A stretch of 64,000 nucleotides of DNA from an uncultured Clostridia bacterium (GCA_947588805.1 CANPYR010000005.1:1-64000); one strand, 5' to 3'; numbered from the stretch's first letter, positions 51,272 through 60,487 are shown. Notes: generated by a model from the letters alone, not told the origin. Numbers and translations are program-made.

Positions 51272-53893
51272 TCAGACCTCCTCTGTCCATTTCTTTCCGT
51301 AGTACGCGTTAAGATACATCTTCTTTATCTCGCTCATAAGCGGATATCTCGGGTTCGCCCCCGTGCACTGATCGTCGAATGCGTTCTCGGTCATCTCATC
51401 CAAAAGATCAAGGAACTTCTTCTCATCCGGAACATAGTCGCGTATGGTCGGCTTGATCCCTATCTTCTCCTTGAGCTCGTCTATCGCCTTGATAAGCCCG
51501 TTCACCTTCGCCCTGTCGTCCTTTCCCTTTATTCCGAGAGAGTCTGCGATCTCGGCGTATCTCTCAAGCGCATGGGGATATTCGTACTGCGGGAACGTCC
51601 CCATCTTCGCCGGGGCTTCGGCCGAATTGAACCTTATGACCTCGTCTATTAAGAGCGCGTTGGCGACTCCGTGGGCGATATGATGATAAGCCCCGAGCTT
51701 ATGCGCCATAGAATGGCACACCCCGAGGAAAGCGTTTGCAAACGCCATTCCCGCCATAGTCGCCGCGTTCGCCATCTTCTCCCTCGCTTTTACGTTTGTT
51801 CCGTCGTTATAAGCGATAGGAAGATATTCAAAAATGATCTTAAGAGCCTGAATCGCAAGCCCGTCGGTATAATCTGTCGCCATCACCGAAACGTAAGCTT
51901 CAAGAGCGTGAGTAACCGCGTCGATACCCGAAGCTGAGGTAAGTCCCTTCGGAGCTGACATATGAAAATCGGTATCGATAACAGCCATATCCGGCAGAAG
52001 CTCATAGTCCGCAAGAGGATATTTAACGCCGCTCGACTCGTCGGTGATGACCGCGAACGGAGTCACCTCGGATCCCGTGCCCGCGGAGGTCGGAACCGCG
52101 ACGAAGTATGCCTTTTCTCCCATCTTCGGGAAGGTATATACTCTCTTTCTTATATCCGAAAATCTCATCGCCATATCCGCAAAGTCCGCTTCGGGATGCT
52201 CGTACAGCACCCACATTATCTTCGCCGCGTCCATAGCCGAACCGCCGCCCAAAGCGATTATAACGTCCGGCTCGAAGCTTACCATAGCCTTGGCTCCCGC
52301 CTTAGCGGAAGCGAGCGTCGGATCCGGCTCCACGTCGAAGAATACCGTGTAAGCGATATCAAGCTCTTCAAGCTTATCGGTTATCGGCTTTGCGTAGCCG
52401 TTTTTATATAAGAAGCTGTCCGTGACTACAAACGCACGCTTTTTGCCCATGTCTCGGATCTCCGAAAGAGCGACCGGCAGACATCCTTTTTTGATATACA
52501 CCTTTTCGGGCGCGCGGAACCAAAGCATATTCTCTCTCCTTTCGGCCACCGTCTTTATATTAAGAAGGTGCTTCACGCCGACGTTGTCCGATACCGAATT
52601 CCCTCCCCACGAGCCGCAGCCCAAAGTGAGCGACGGGGCGAGACGGAAGTTATAAAGATCTCCTATTCCTCCGTGAGAGGACGGAGTGTTCACCAAAATG
52701 CGGCAGGTCTTCATCCTCTCCGCGAATTCGTCAAGCTTTTGCTTTTCGGTATCGACGTTAAGATAGATTGAAGAAGTGTGACCGAAGCCGCCGTCTGCGA
52801 TAAGTCTCTCGGCCTTTTTAAACGCGTCCTCTATATCCTCGGCCTTATACATCGCAAGGACCGGCGAAAGCTTTTCATGAGAAAACTCCTCGGACAGCTC
52901 TACGCTTTCGACCTCTCCTATCAGTATCTTGGCGCTCTCCGGAACGCTTATCCCGCATATCCTTGCAATCTCGGCGGCTCTCTGTCCCACGATCTTGGCG
53001 TTAAGAGCGCCGTTGATTATCATCGTTTTCCTTACCTTATCCGTCTCCTCGGGATTAAGAAAATAACATCCGCGGCGTGAAAATTCTTCCTTTACCTTTT
53101 CGTATACTCCCTTTAATACGATCACCGACTGCTCCGAAGCGCATATCATGCCGTTGTCGAAGGTCTTGGAATGAATAATGGAGTTCACCGCAAGAAGTAT
53201 GTCCGCGCTGTCGTCGATTATGGCCGGAGTGTTCCCCGCGCCGACTCCGAGAGCGGGTTTTCCGCTCGAATACGCGGATTTAACCATACCCGCGCCGCCC
53301 GTGGCAAGAATTATGTCCGCTTCCCTCATAAGGGTGTTGGTCATTTCAAGAGTCGGGATATCTATCCAGCCGATGATATCCTCAGGCGCTCCCGCTTTGA
53401 CCGCCGCTTCCAAAACGATTTTCGCGGCTTCGATAGTGGACTTCTTCGCCCTCGGGTGAGGAGAGATAATAATGCCGTTTCTCGTCTTAAGCGAGATAAG
53501 AGTCTTGAATATGGCGGTGGAGGTAGGGTTGGTGGTCGGAATCACCGCCGCGATAACCCCTATCGGCTCCGCGATCTTCATAATCCCTCCCGACTTATCC
53601 TCCTCGATAACGCCGCAGGTCTTCACGTTCTTGTACTGGTTGTAGATGTACTCCGAAGCGTAGTGATTTTTAATCACCTTGTCCTCGACTACTCCCATCC
53701 CGGTCTCCTCGACCGCAAGCTTCGCAAGCGGGATCCTTTTCTTATTCGCCGCCGAAGCCGCCGCTAAAAAGATCTTATCGACTTGCTCCTGCGAATACTC
53801 CGCGAACCTCGTCTGGGCTTCCCTTACGCGCTTTATAAGCTCTTCAAGCTTTTCTACGCCGTCGGTTACGGGATAGTTCTTTTCTTCTGCCAT
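51272..53893 (-). CDS. adhE: Bifunctional acetaldehyde-CoA/alcohol dehydrogenase
   Basis: 873 residues from MAEEKNYPV, with GAGGAGG at ideal spacing; the ORF-track start is 16 codons too early. The N-terminal aldehyde dehydrogenase half (1-450) has the Cys nucleophile in DNGMICASEQSVIV and VGAGNTPAIIDDSADI. The C-terminal iron-dependent alcohol dehydrogenase half (460-873) has IIALGGGSAMDAAKIMW, SASGIDAVTHALEAY and HSMAHKLGAYHHIAHG with iron-binding His residues. It reduces acetyl-CoA to ethanol and re-oxidises NADH in fermentation. It assembles as spirosomes in other species. A 15-base palindrome lies in its leader. Confidence 0.95.
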   Translation of the reverse strand: MAEEKNYPVTDGVEKLEELIKRVREAQTRFAEYSQEQVDKIFLAAASAANKKRIPLAKLAVEETGMGVVEDKVIKNHYASEYIYNQYKNVKTCGVIEEDKSGGIMKIAEPIGVIAAVIPTTNPTSTAIFKTLISLKTRNGIIISPHPRAKKSTIEAAKIVLEAAVKAGAPEDIIGWIDIPTLEMTNTLMREADIILATGGAGMVKSAYSSGKPALGVGAGNTPAIIDDSADILLAVNSIIHSKTFDNGMICASEQSVIVLKGVYEKVKEEFSRRGCYFLNPEETDKVRKTMIINGALNAKIVGQRAAEIARICGISVPESAKILIGEVESVELSEEFSHEKLSPVLAMYKAEDIEDAFKKAERLIADGGFGHTSSIYLNVDTEKQKLDEFAERMKTCRILVNTPSSHGGIGDLYNFRLAPSLTLGCGSWGGNSVSDNVGVKHLLNIKTVAERRENMLWFRAPEKVYIKKGCLPVALSEIRDMGKKRAFVVTDSFLYKNGYAKPITDKLEELDIAYTVFFDVEPDPTLASAKAGAKAMVSFEPDVIIALGGGSAMDAAKIMWVLYEHPEADFADMAMRFSDIRKRVYTFPKMGEKAYFVAVPTSAGTGSEVTPFAVITDESSGVKYPLADYELLPDMAVIDTDFHMSAPKGLTSASGIDAVTHALEAYVSVMATDYTDGLAIQALKIIFEYLPIAYNDGTNVKAREKMANAATMAGMAFANAFLGVCHSMAHKLGAYHHIAHGVANALLIDEVIRFNSAEAPAKMGTFPQYEYPHALERYAEIADSLGIKGKDDRAKVNGLIKAIDELKEKIGIKPTIRDYVPDEKKFLDLLDEMTENAFDDQCTGANPRYPLMSEIKKMYLNAYYGKKWTEEV

Positions 53894-53915
53894 TAAAATA
53901 ACCTCCTCATATACA

Positions 53916-53930
53916 GATGAATATTTCATC
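53916..53930. promoter_or_regulatory. Palindrome in the adhE leader
   Basis: GATGAA-TAT-TTCATC, a perfect 6+3+6 palindrome about 25 bases before the adhE start. It is not a good match to the Rex operator. It could be an operator or a small stem. Confidence 0.35.
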
Positions 53931-53999
53931 CGGTTAAACAAAGCTAAATACGGATACCCGCCTTCTCCGAGCTGTGATCGGATCCTGTTTTCTGCATTC

Positions 54000-54749
54000 T
54001 TATTGCCGCGGCTTTCTTGAAGTCAGAAATTCCACAGCTCTTTCCGCCGCGTCCCGGGAATTTCCCCAATCGGCGTTTTCTCCGTTGTTTCTGTAGTCGA
54101 ACATCGAACAGAAATGACTCACGTCTTTATAAAGCGCTTCGACCTGAGCGGCTCCGAGCTTTAAAACGTCGTCTCTGAAATCGAGCGCGGTCCTTTTATC
54201 AAGAGCTTCGGGAGCCAATGAAAGAAGAGTCTCGCAGTGCGGCATACAGATATAGGGCTGTTCTTTAAAGAGCGCTCTGAATTCCTTGGAATTCTTATAC
54301 ATATCGAACACAGTCACCATGAGTCTTTCCATCGCCCAATCGACTTTCGAGCAGACGAAGCAGGTGGAATTCGTCTTGGATAAATTTTTCACGCGTTTGG
54401 ATTTATTATCGATAAGTCCCTGCTTTTCAAAGACCTCGCGCTTCACCGTTTCAAGGCGGGTTTGAATCATAAGAGCGAGCGAAAGGCGGTTTTTCTGTCT
54501 GAGCATTTGGTCGAAATGAGTCTTGCAGAAGCCGAGACGGTTAGTTTCTATCCTCACGTCCGGCTCCATCATCGCCGCGCCCATGATATATTCCACGGTT
54601 CTCTTTTCAAGCATATCCCGCATTCTGCATATAGGACAGCCGTCCTTCGGTTCAAAGATCTCGTTTACGGGGATGGTTAAGATAGATTCGCGCATATCTT
54701 CGGTCATAATAAAGCGCGGCGGCTCCGGCTTTATTATTTCTCCTTTCAT
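54000..54749 (-). CDS. DUF6062 family protein
   Basis: A 249-residue soluble protein with conserved Cys/His pairs suggestive of metal binding: CPICRMRDMLEKR (about 38), LGFCKTHFDQM (about 73), TCFVCSKVDWAMERLM (about 128) and ICMPHCETLL (about 168). The alternation CPICR / FCxTHF / CxxC / CxPHC is the hallmark of DUF6062. The function is unknown. The ATG has no ribosome site before it; an AAAGGAG lies just inside the coding sequence instead. A later start (MTEDMRESIL, 54707) also lacks one. It is divergent from the glycosylase gene. Confidence 0.8.
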   Translation of the reverse strand: MKGEIIKPEPPRFIMTEDMRESILTIPVNEIFEPKDGCPICRMRDMLEKRTVEYIMGAAMMEPDVRIETNRLGFCKTHFDQMLRQKNRLSLALMIQTRLETVKREVFEKQGLIDNKSKRVKNLSKTNSTCFVCSKVDWAMERLMVTVFDMYKNSKEFRALFKEQPYICMPHCETLLSLAPEALDKRTALDFRDDVLKLGAAQVEALYKDVSHFCSMFDYRNNGENADWGNSRDAAERAVEFLTSRKPRQ

Positions 54750-54820
54750 TGAATAAATACCGCTCGGGCAAAAGCATTCGCTTCAAAGCGTTCGCCGCTA
54801 TAGCGTCCGAGAAAAAACAG

Positions 54821-54849
54821 TTGCAAAATTTCTACGAGTATATTATAAT
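54821..54849 (+). promoter_or_regulatory. Promoter of the DNA glycosylase gene
   Basis: TTGCAA (54821-54826), 17 bases, TATAAT (54844-54849). Confidence 0.7.
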
Positions 54850-54889
54850 ATAATTTCGGAAGAAAATCAACAGTTTCGGAGTGATTTTT

Positions 54890-55723
54890 ATGAAATATGA
54901 GATATCGGGGAAGGATATAATACTCTTTGAAGAGGATTTGGAGCTTGACGACGTTTTGGATACGGGTCAGGCGTTTCGCTGGGAAAAGGCGGGCGAAAAC
55001 AGGTATACGGGATTTTGTCTCGACTCTTATCTGGATATATCGGGAAGCGACGGAAAATTCATACTTAAAGATACCGACGAGAAAACTTTTTTGGAGGTCT
55101 GGGCGAAGTATTTCGATCTTGAGACGGACTATTCGGCGCTCAGGGAGCTTTATTCGTCCGACTTGACTCTTAAGAAAGCCTGCGAATTTTCAAAAGGCGT
55201 AAGGCTTCTTCGGCAGGACTCCTGGGAAGCTCTCGTATGCTTTATCTTTTCTTCAAACAACAACATCCGAAGGATAAAAGGGATAGTATCCCGACTTTGC
55301 GAACGTTACGGGCATTTTCCGACTCCGGGCGAGCTGAGCCGCGAGACCGCAGAATCCCTGAGCTTTCTCAGAGCCGGATTCAGGGCGGGATACATACTTG
55401 ACGCGGCTAAGAAGATCTCGTCGGAGGAGATATCGCTTGAGAGGATAAAAGAGCTTCCCTACGCCGAAGCGCGCGAAGAGCTTATGAAGATAAAGGGAGT
55501 GGGTCCGAAGGTAGCGGACTGCGCGCTGCTGAGCGGATTCGGAAAGACCGAAGCTTTTCCTCTCGACGTATGGATGAAGCGCGTGATGGAGCAGTACTAC
55601 AGCGAAGGCTTCCCCGAAAAGTTCTATAAAACCCGCGGAATAGCTCAGCTCTACCTCTTCAAATACATACGCGAACAGAAGACAGAAATCAGAGGTCAGA
55701 AGTCAGAAAGTGCGAAGCTTTAA
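54890..55723 (+). CDS. ogg: 8-oxoguanine DNA glycosylase (OGG1 family)
   Basis: 277 residues from MKYEISGKDI. The N-terminal OGG domain (VLDTGQAFRWEKAG) is followed by the HhH-GPD core: EALVCFIFSSNNNIRRIKGI, LPYAEAREELMKIKGVGPKV (hairpin with catalytic Lys of GxGxKVAD) and SGFGKTEAFPLDVWMKRV (catalytic Asp). It removes oxidised guanine from DNA and nicks the strand by beta-elimination. The last ~16 residues (EQKTEIRGQKSESAKL) are encoded by the heptanucleotide repeat that begins at 55677 and do not belong to the family, so repeat expansion has replaced the natural end. Confidence 0.92.
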   Translation: MKYEISGKDIILFEEDLELDDVLDTGQAFRWEKAGENRYTGFCLDSYLDISGSDGKFILKDTDEKTFLEVWAKYFDLETDYSALRELYSSDLTLKKACEFSKGVRLLRQDSWEALVCFIFSSNNNIRRIKGIVSRLCERYGHFPTPGELSRETAESLSFLRAGFRAGYILDAAKKISSEEISLERIKELPYAEAREELMKIKGVGPKVADCALLSGFGKTEAFPLDVWMKRVMEQYYSEGFPEKFYKTRGIAQLYLFKYIREQKTEIRGQKSESAKL

Positions 55724-55875
55724 TTTTTGCACTTTCATGAATAATCGACATAATCAACATTTTCGAGTCGATACGATTAGAAGACAGAAATCAGAGCTCA
55801 GAAGTCAGAAAGTGCGAAGCTTTAATTTTTGCACTTTCATGAATAATCGACATAATCAACATTTTCGAGTCGATT
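55677..55875. repeat. 102-base tandem duplication containing heptamer arrays
   Basis: Two adjacent, nearly identical units (55677-55778 and 55779-~55875). Each has five heptamers (AGAAGAC, AGAAATC, AGAGGTC or AGAGCTC, AGAAGTC, AGAAAGT), an inverted repeat AAAGTGC/GCACTTT and a second one AATCGAC/GTCGATT. The only clear difference in the first 95 bases is GG to GC in the third heptamer, so the duplication is recent. The ORF 55710-55946 in the track is made of this repeat and is not a gene. Confidence 0.92.
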
Positions 55876-55961
55876 ATGCGAATCCGAAACTCCAAACGCA
55901 GCGCCGCTCTCATCCGACTCTATCTTCTAATCTTCTAACTTTCTAATCAATAGGTGTTAAA

Positions 55962-57101
55962 ATGGTAGCAGGAATAATATCTGAATACAACCCGTTCCAC
56001 CGGGGGCATGAATATCATCTCGGAAAGACTCGTGAAGCCGGAGCTTCGCATATTGTCTGCGTGATGAGCGGTTTTACGGTCCAGCGCGGGGACTTCGCGA
56101 TTTTGGATCCCTTTCTTCGCGCCCGTAAGGCGGTAGAGCGCGGCGCGGATCTCGTTCTTGAGCTTCCCCCGCAGTTTTCTCTTAGTCCCGCCCGGGACTT
56201 CGCAGCCGCGGGAGTCGATATCCTAAGACGGCTCGGGACGGTGGAAATGCTCTCCTTCGGCGCGGAAACTCCGGATACCGAATCTTTAAAAGATCTCTCC
56301 GAAAAGGCCGAGCAAGCCGAACTTAGAGTCAAAAAAATCATGTCGGGCGGCAAAACGTATCCTCGGGCTCTTTCGGAAGCTCTCGGCGAAGAGGACGCTA
56401 AAAAGCTCTCGGGACCTAACAACACCCTCGCCGCGGAATATTTAAGAGCCGCTAAAGGCTGGGACGTAACTCCTTTAGCGATAAAAAGAACCTCCCCTCA
56501 CGACTCGCAGGAAACCGACAGCGGCTTCGCTTCGGCAGGATATATAAGACGGCTTCTTCGCGAAAAAAAGGACTGCGAAAGATATTTGGGATACCCGGCG
56601 CCGGATCCTGAAAGCCTTTCGCTCATCGAAAACGCCGAAAAAGCGATACTTTTAAAGCTCTCCGGGATGAGCGCCGAGGAATTTTCACGGGTTCCGTATT
56701 CGGGGGAGCTCGCGCCGAGACTCTATGCCGCTTCAAGACGGGCGGCGACGCTTGAAGAGATCTTTATTAAATCTAAGTCCCGAAACTTCACCCTCTCGCG
56801 TGTGAGACGGACCGTTCTCATGGCGGTTTTGGGGATTACCGAAGAAGATCTCTCCCCGCCGGAATTTGTCAGGGTATTAGCTCTGAACCGCCGCGGCGCG
56901 GAGATCCTAAGGGCGGCGCGCAAAAGCTCCGAAATAGCCGTGGGAAGCTCTTTAGCCGATCTCTCCGGGATCTCGCCGGCGGCAAAAAGACAGGCCGAGC
57001 TTACGGAATCCGCTTCACGCCTTTGGGACTTCGGACATAAAATCCCGAGCGGGATATCGGAATACAGAAGAACCGCGAAGCTTTCAGAGAAGGAAATGTA
57101 G
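55962..57101 (+). CDS. tmcAL: tRNA(Met) cytidine acetate ligase
   Basis: A 379-residue nucleotidyltransferase-fold protein (formerly DUF795): VAGIISEYNPFHRGHEYHLG (HxGH-type nucleotide site), VMSGFTVQRGDFAILDPFLR, ADLVLELPPQFSLSPARDFA, LSGPNNTLAAEYLRA and KRTSPHDSQ. TmcAL makes N4-acetylcytidine at the wobble position of elongator tRNA-Met with acetate and ATP. Length is typical. AGGTG precedes the ATG. A short array of TCTAAT-type units sits directly upstream (55917-55955). Confidence 0.92.
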   Translation: MVAGIISEYNPFHRGHEYHLGKTREAGASHIVCVMSGFTVQRGDFAILDPFLRARKAVERGADLVLELPPQFSLSPARDFAAAGVDILRRLGTVEMLSFGAETPDTESLKDLSEKAEQAELRVKKIMSGGKTYPRALSEALGEEDAKKLSGPNNTLAAEYLRAAKGWDVTPLAIKRTSPHDSQETDSGFASAGYIRRLLREKKDCERYLGYPAPDPESLSLIENAEKAILLKLSGMSAEEFSRVPYSGELAPRLYAASRRAATLEEIFIKSKSRNFTLSRVRRTVLMAVLGITEEDLSPPEFVRVLALNRRGAEILRAARKSSEIAVGSSLADLSGISPAAKRQAELTESASRLWDFGHKIPSGISEYRRTAKLSEKEM

Positions 57102-57308
57102 CAGAGTCAAAGCCTAAATATTTATTATAAATCATATCAAAAGAGCGAAGAGGGCTCGCGCCATATTACGGAGCGCCCGCTTCGCTTTATGTCGGTCGGA
57201 TAACCGCAAAACGGCAAAGAAAAAAATTTTTCTTCGGCGGGGGATATTTATAATTTTTCGCCGTCTTTATATATGAAGGCCTTCAAATCACAGCAAGGAG
57301 GGATAACT

Positions 57309-57866
57309 ATGGAAGACCGGGAGATAGTTGAGCTTTATCTTTCCCGGGACGAGAACGCAGTTAAGAAAACGTCCGAAAAATACGGCGCGTACTGTCTTAA
57401 GATCGCAAGAAATATCCTGAGCGCCGCCGAGGACGCGGAAGAATGCGTGAGCGAAGCTTACTATAAGGCTTGGATTTCGATCCCGCCGGAGCGCCCCGAA
57501 AGCCTTGGAGCATGGCTCGGAGCGATAGTAAGAAACACCGCGCTCGACATGTTCAGAAAAAGCCGCAGGCAGAAAAGATTTCAGGGCGCGGAGGAGATTC
57601 TGGACGAGCTCTCGGACTGCGTTCCCTCGCCGGAAAACGTAGAGCGGGAGCTTGACGTTAAAGAGCTGACCGAGAAGATAAACTCCTGGCTCGAAAAGAC
57701 CGACAGGCGGGACAGAAGGATATTTGTGCAGAGATATTTTTTAGGGGATCCCGTAAAATTGATCTCGGAAAAAACAGGAGAGCCGCCGGAAAAGATCTCA
57801 AAAAGACTTTCAAGGTTAAGGCAAAAGCTCAGAAAAGAGCTTGAGAAGGAGGGTTATACGGTATGA
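57309..57866 (+). CDS. ECF-type sigma factor
   Basis: 185 residues from MEDREIVELYLSRDENAVKK with AAGGAGGG at good spacing; the ORF-track start is 12 codons upstream. Region 2 has EDAEECVSEAYYKAWISI and LGAIVRNTALDMFRKSRRQK; region 4 has VQRYFLGDPVKLISEKTG and KRLSRLRQKLRKE. It is the intact counterpart of the kind of sigma factor found decayed at 4682-5266. The stop overlaps the start of the membrane protein gene that follows (ATGA), which is likely its anti-sigma partner. Confidence 0.92.
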   Translation: MEDREIVELYLSRDENAVKKTSEKYGAYCLKIARNILSAAEDAEECVSEAYYKAWISIPPERPESLGAWLGAIVRNTALDMFRKSRRQKRFQGAEEILDELSDCVPSPENVERELDVKELTEKINSWLEKTDRRDRRIFVQRYFLGDPVKLISEKTGEPPEKISKRLSRLRQKLRKELEKEGYTV

Positions 57867-58969
57867 AGGAAAAAGAAGCTATGAAAATTTTCAAGAGCAT
57901 TTCGGGGATAAGAAGCGAGTATATAGACGAAGCCGAGAGCCCGGAGATAAAAAAGACGTTTCCTGTTAAGCGTTTCGCGGCTTCCGCGGCGGCTGCGGCA
58001 GTATTCGCTTTTGCGCTCGGGATATACGCGTTAAGCGGGCGTTTTCGGTTATCCTCGGGATCCCAGTCCCCCGAACAAAAGACCGAGACGGGGCTTCCGG
58101 AATCGGCGGCAACGCAAAATTACTCCGAGGACGGAGATGAAATAGTTGAGGTGGAGCTGTCCTACAACGAGAGGATCCAAAACGGCGAGGAGGTTAAGAT
58201 CGAGACGTATATAGATGAAAGGACGGAGCACCAGGGGTTTGCATACACCCTTAAAAACATCACCGTTTCATCCGTCTTCCCGGAGGGGATAACTAAGGAC
58301 GACATTTCCAACACCCCGTCGGTAGCGGCCTATACCGACGCGGATCCCGAAAGATATCCCGAGGGGTATACCGCGGAGTATTACGACTACGGCGAATACG
58401 CAGCCGAGCACGGTCTGCCGCCGATAGAATCCGAAAAAGGCTACGGGGATCCCGAGACGGGAAGCGGCGCGTACACCGAAAGAGCGCTGTATGTAAGCGA
58501 CGTGATAGATGAAAACGGCCTTTACATCGGTCCCAAGGACGTTCCGGACGAGGGGTACAAGTGGCTCTTTTTGGAGCTTGAAATAGAGAATCTCTCGGAT
58601 GAAGAGCGGCTTGAATATCTTGGCGACATGGACGTCTGCGGCGGGGTATATCTCGACTGCCCGAGGATACGTTTCACAGACGAAAGAGGAATCGAGCAGG
58701 ACTATTATTCGGACTATATCGGATACTCCTACTTCGGAAACCACATCTGTTACATGAGCGAGCACACGGACAAAATAATCAGCGACAACCTCCCGGACGG
58801 CGTTGCTTTTTATAATATGAGCTTTTCCCCGAGGGAGAAAAAGCGGGTGATACTCGGGTACTGCATAAGCGATCATTTTGTTTACGGCGAATTGGTGTTA
58901 CAGCTTCACAACGCGGAAGCGGAGAAGGCGAGTTCGCAGAGGGACATGGTTTATCTGCCGTTGAAGTAG
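57863..58969 (+). CDS. Membrane protein, putative anti-sigma partner
   Basis: 368 residues: a short cytoplasmic N-terminus (~35 residues: MKIFKSISGIRSEYIDEAES), one TM (AAAAAVFAFALGIYAL, about 37-53) and a ~300-residue extracytoplasmic domain rich in Tyr/Glu/Asp that I do not recognise (ERLEYLGDMDVCGGVYLDCP is a typical stretch). Order, overlap and topology fit the usual sigma/anti-sigma pair of Firmicutes, in which the N-terminus binds the sigma factor. The outside half resembles DUF-type sensor or DUF4179-like domains only in general layout. Confidence 0.65.
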   Translation: MKEKEAMKIFKSISGIRSEYIDEAESPEIKKTFPVKRFAASAAAAAVFAFALGIYALSGRFRLSSGSQSPEQKTETGLPESAATQNYSEDGDEIVEVELSYNERIQNGEEVKIETYIDERTEHQGFAYTLKNITVSSVFPEGITKDDISNTPSVAAYTDADPERYPEGYTAEYYDYGEYAAEHGLPPIESEKGYGDPETGSGAYTERALYVSDVIDENGLYIGPKDVPDEGYKWLFLELEIENLSDEERLEYLGDMDVCGGVYLDCPRIRFTDERGIEQDYYSDYIGYSYFGNHICYMSEHTDKIISDNLPDGVAFYNMSFSPREKKRVILGYCISDHFVYGELVLQLHNAEAEKASSQRDMVYLPLK

Positions 58970-59021
58970 GGCGGAAGATATGCGGTACGGCAGGGCGCGG
59001 AAAACTATAGTTACAGCTTCC

Positions 59022-59049
59022 GACTTCTGATTTCTCAATTCTGTTTTCT
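59022..59049. repeat. Heptanucleotide array
   Basis: GACTTCT, GATTTCT, CAATTCT and GTTTTCT on the plus strand, just upstream of the promoter of the next gene. Confidence 0.75.
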
Positions 59050-59090
59050 AATCTAAAGTTCCGCTTTAGTTTCTGTCAACATCTGCTGTC

Positions 59091-59119
59091 TTTACATTTT
59101 CTGTGCGGCGCGGTATAAT
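59091..59119 (+). promoter_or_regulatory. Promoter of the second HTH/TPR gene
   Basis: TTTACA (59091-59096), 17 bases, TATAAT (59114-59119). Confidence 0.75.
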
Positions 59120-59165
59120 TAAATCAACAAAAGCGCTTTTGAATATTTTTTTAGGAGACGGTAAT

Positions 59166-60236
59166 ATGAATATCGGACAGAATATTAAATCTTTAAGACG
59201 CGAGCAGGACATTACTCAGGAGCAGTTAGCGGAATATCTCTGCGTTTCTCCGCAGGCCGTGAGCCAGTGGGAGACCGACAGGACCGCGCCGGATATATCT
59301 CAGCTTCCGATTCTTGCGAACGTATTCGGAGTGACTGTTGACAGGATTTTAGGAATCGACGTCGCGAAAACGCAGGAGAGGATCAAATCAATCATCGACG
59401 AGTCGCATGAATTCTACGGCAAGAGCGATTTTGCGGGAGCGGCGGCAGTGCTCGAAAAGGGGCTCAAAGAATACCCGCGCTCGTACGAGCTGATGGAGCG
59501 GCTTGCGGACAATCTTTCCTGTCTCGGGAAAAAGCAGGAAGCAGTCAGACTTTGCGAGATAATTCTCTCGGAAAGCAGAAACAGCGTGATCCGCGAAAGC
59601 GCCACGCAGAGCCTTATTTTCTGCCGCGGCAATTCCGGCGAGAAAAAAGAAGCCCTCGGTCTTATAAACACCCTCCCGCACGTATGGTCGAGCCGCGAAG
59701 ATATGCTTCTTCTCATGCTCTCGGACTGCGACGGGGATAAGGAGAGGATTTTGGAAGCGGTTCCGGAGTATGCGGAATTTCTGACGAACCGGCTTATGAT
59801 CTGCCTTCAGAAGCTTTCGGAGCCGAAGCTTGGTTATAACGAGGACGAAAGGATAAAGCTTTTAAGGCAGTCCGCGGCGGTCGGCGAGACGGTATTTTGC
59901 GACGGCGACGGGATGTTCTCGGCGCAGTTCATGCGGACGGCGTACAAAAAGCTCGGGGATATCTACGCGGCGCGAAAGGACTCGGAAAATCTGCTTGAAT
60001 GCCTTGAAAAGGAGACGGAATACGCAAAAGAGTTTGAGACCTACGACGCAAACGCCGTTCACACCTCCCCGGCGGTCAGAGGATACCGCCCCGGGGGAGC
60101 GGTCCCGGAGGACGAGCCTGAAACCGAGCAGATTCTGAAAAGGCTTAAGGATTGCGAGGAATATGATTTTGTCAGGGACAGCGAGAGGTTCATGGAAGTT
60201 GTGAAACGCCTTGGGGACCCGAAGCGAGAGGCGTGA
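59166..60236 (+). CDS. HTH (XRE) regulator with TPR-like C-terminal domain
   Basis: 356 residues from MNIGQNIKSLRREQD with AGGAGACGG upstream; the ORF-track start lies inside the promoter. The N-terminal Cro/C1-type helix-turn-helix (ITQEQLAEYLCVSPQAVSQW, LPILANVFGVTVDRILG) is followed by helical repeats (YGKSDFAGAAAVLEKGLKEY, SYELMERLADNLSCLGKKQE). It has the same architecture and length as 10208-11272, with clear similarity only in the DNA-binding part. The gene stands alone and its target is unknown. Confidence 0.88.
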   Translation: MNIGQNIKSLRREQDITQEQLAEYLCVSPQAVSQWETDRTAPDISQLPILANVFGVTVDRILGIDVAKTQERIKSIIDESHEFYGKSDFAGAAAVLEKGLKEYPRSYELMERLADNLSCLGKKQEAVRLCEIILSESRNSVIRESATQSLIFCRGNSGEKKEALGLINTLPHVWSSREDMLLLMLSDCDGDKERILEAVPEYAEFLTNRLMICLQKLSEPKLGYNEDERIKLLRQSAAVGETVFCDGDGMFSAQFMRTAYKKLGDIYAARKDSENLLECLEKETEYAKEFETYDANAVHTSPAVRGYRPGGAVPEDEPETEQILKRLKDCEEYDFVRDSERFMEVVKRLGDPKREA

Positions 60237-60310
60237 AGCATAAGAGCGCCGGCGGTAAAACCCGTCAGCGCAGAATGAAGCCGAAGTTAAGAAAGTGCAT
60301 AGGATAAACA

Positions 60311-60349
60311 CCCGCCTGCTTTTTATCGGGATCCCCCGGAGCAGGCGGG
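60311..60349 (+). terminator. Hairpin after the HTH/TPR gene
   Basis: CCCGCCTGCT/AGCAGGCGGG is a perfect 10-base stem with an inner CGGGAT/ATCCCCCG region. Only ATATTCTC follows, so it is a weak intrinsic terminator or a stabilising 3' stem. The rest of 60350-60487 is AT-rich and shows nothing else. Confidence 0.5.
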
Positions 60350-60487
60350 ATATTCTCAATACGAAATTTTGAACATGTATTGAATTTTATATCATTTTTC
60401 AGGTTCATATTTTCGGGTTTTTATTTAAATATGCGAGTAAATTCGCGTTTATTCATTTTCAGATCTGCTAATATTACAAAATTGCCG

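Noticed and set aside
53894-53999. Rex operator upstream of adhE
   Set aside because: Only a TTGTTTAAC-like half-site is visible; the palindrome present (GATGAA-TAT-TTCATC) does not match the Rex consensus.
55710-55946. 78-residue ORF with an internal sequence duplication (FNFCTFMNNRHNQHFRVD twice)
   Set aside because: The duplication is explained by the 102-base DNA tandem repeat; no start signal and no protein family.
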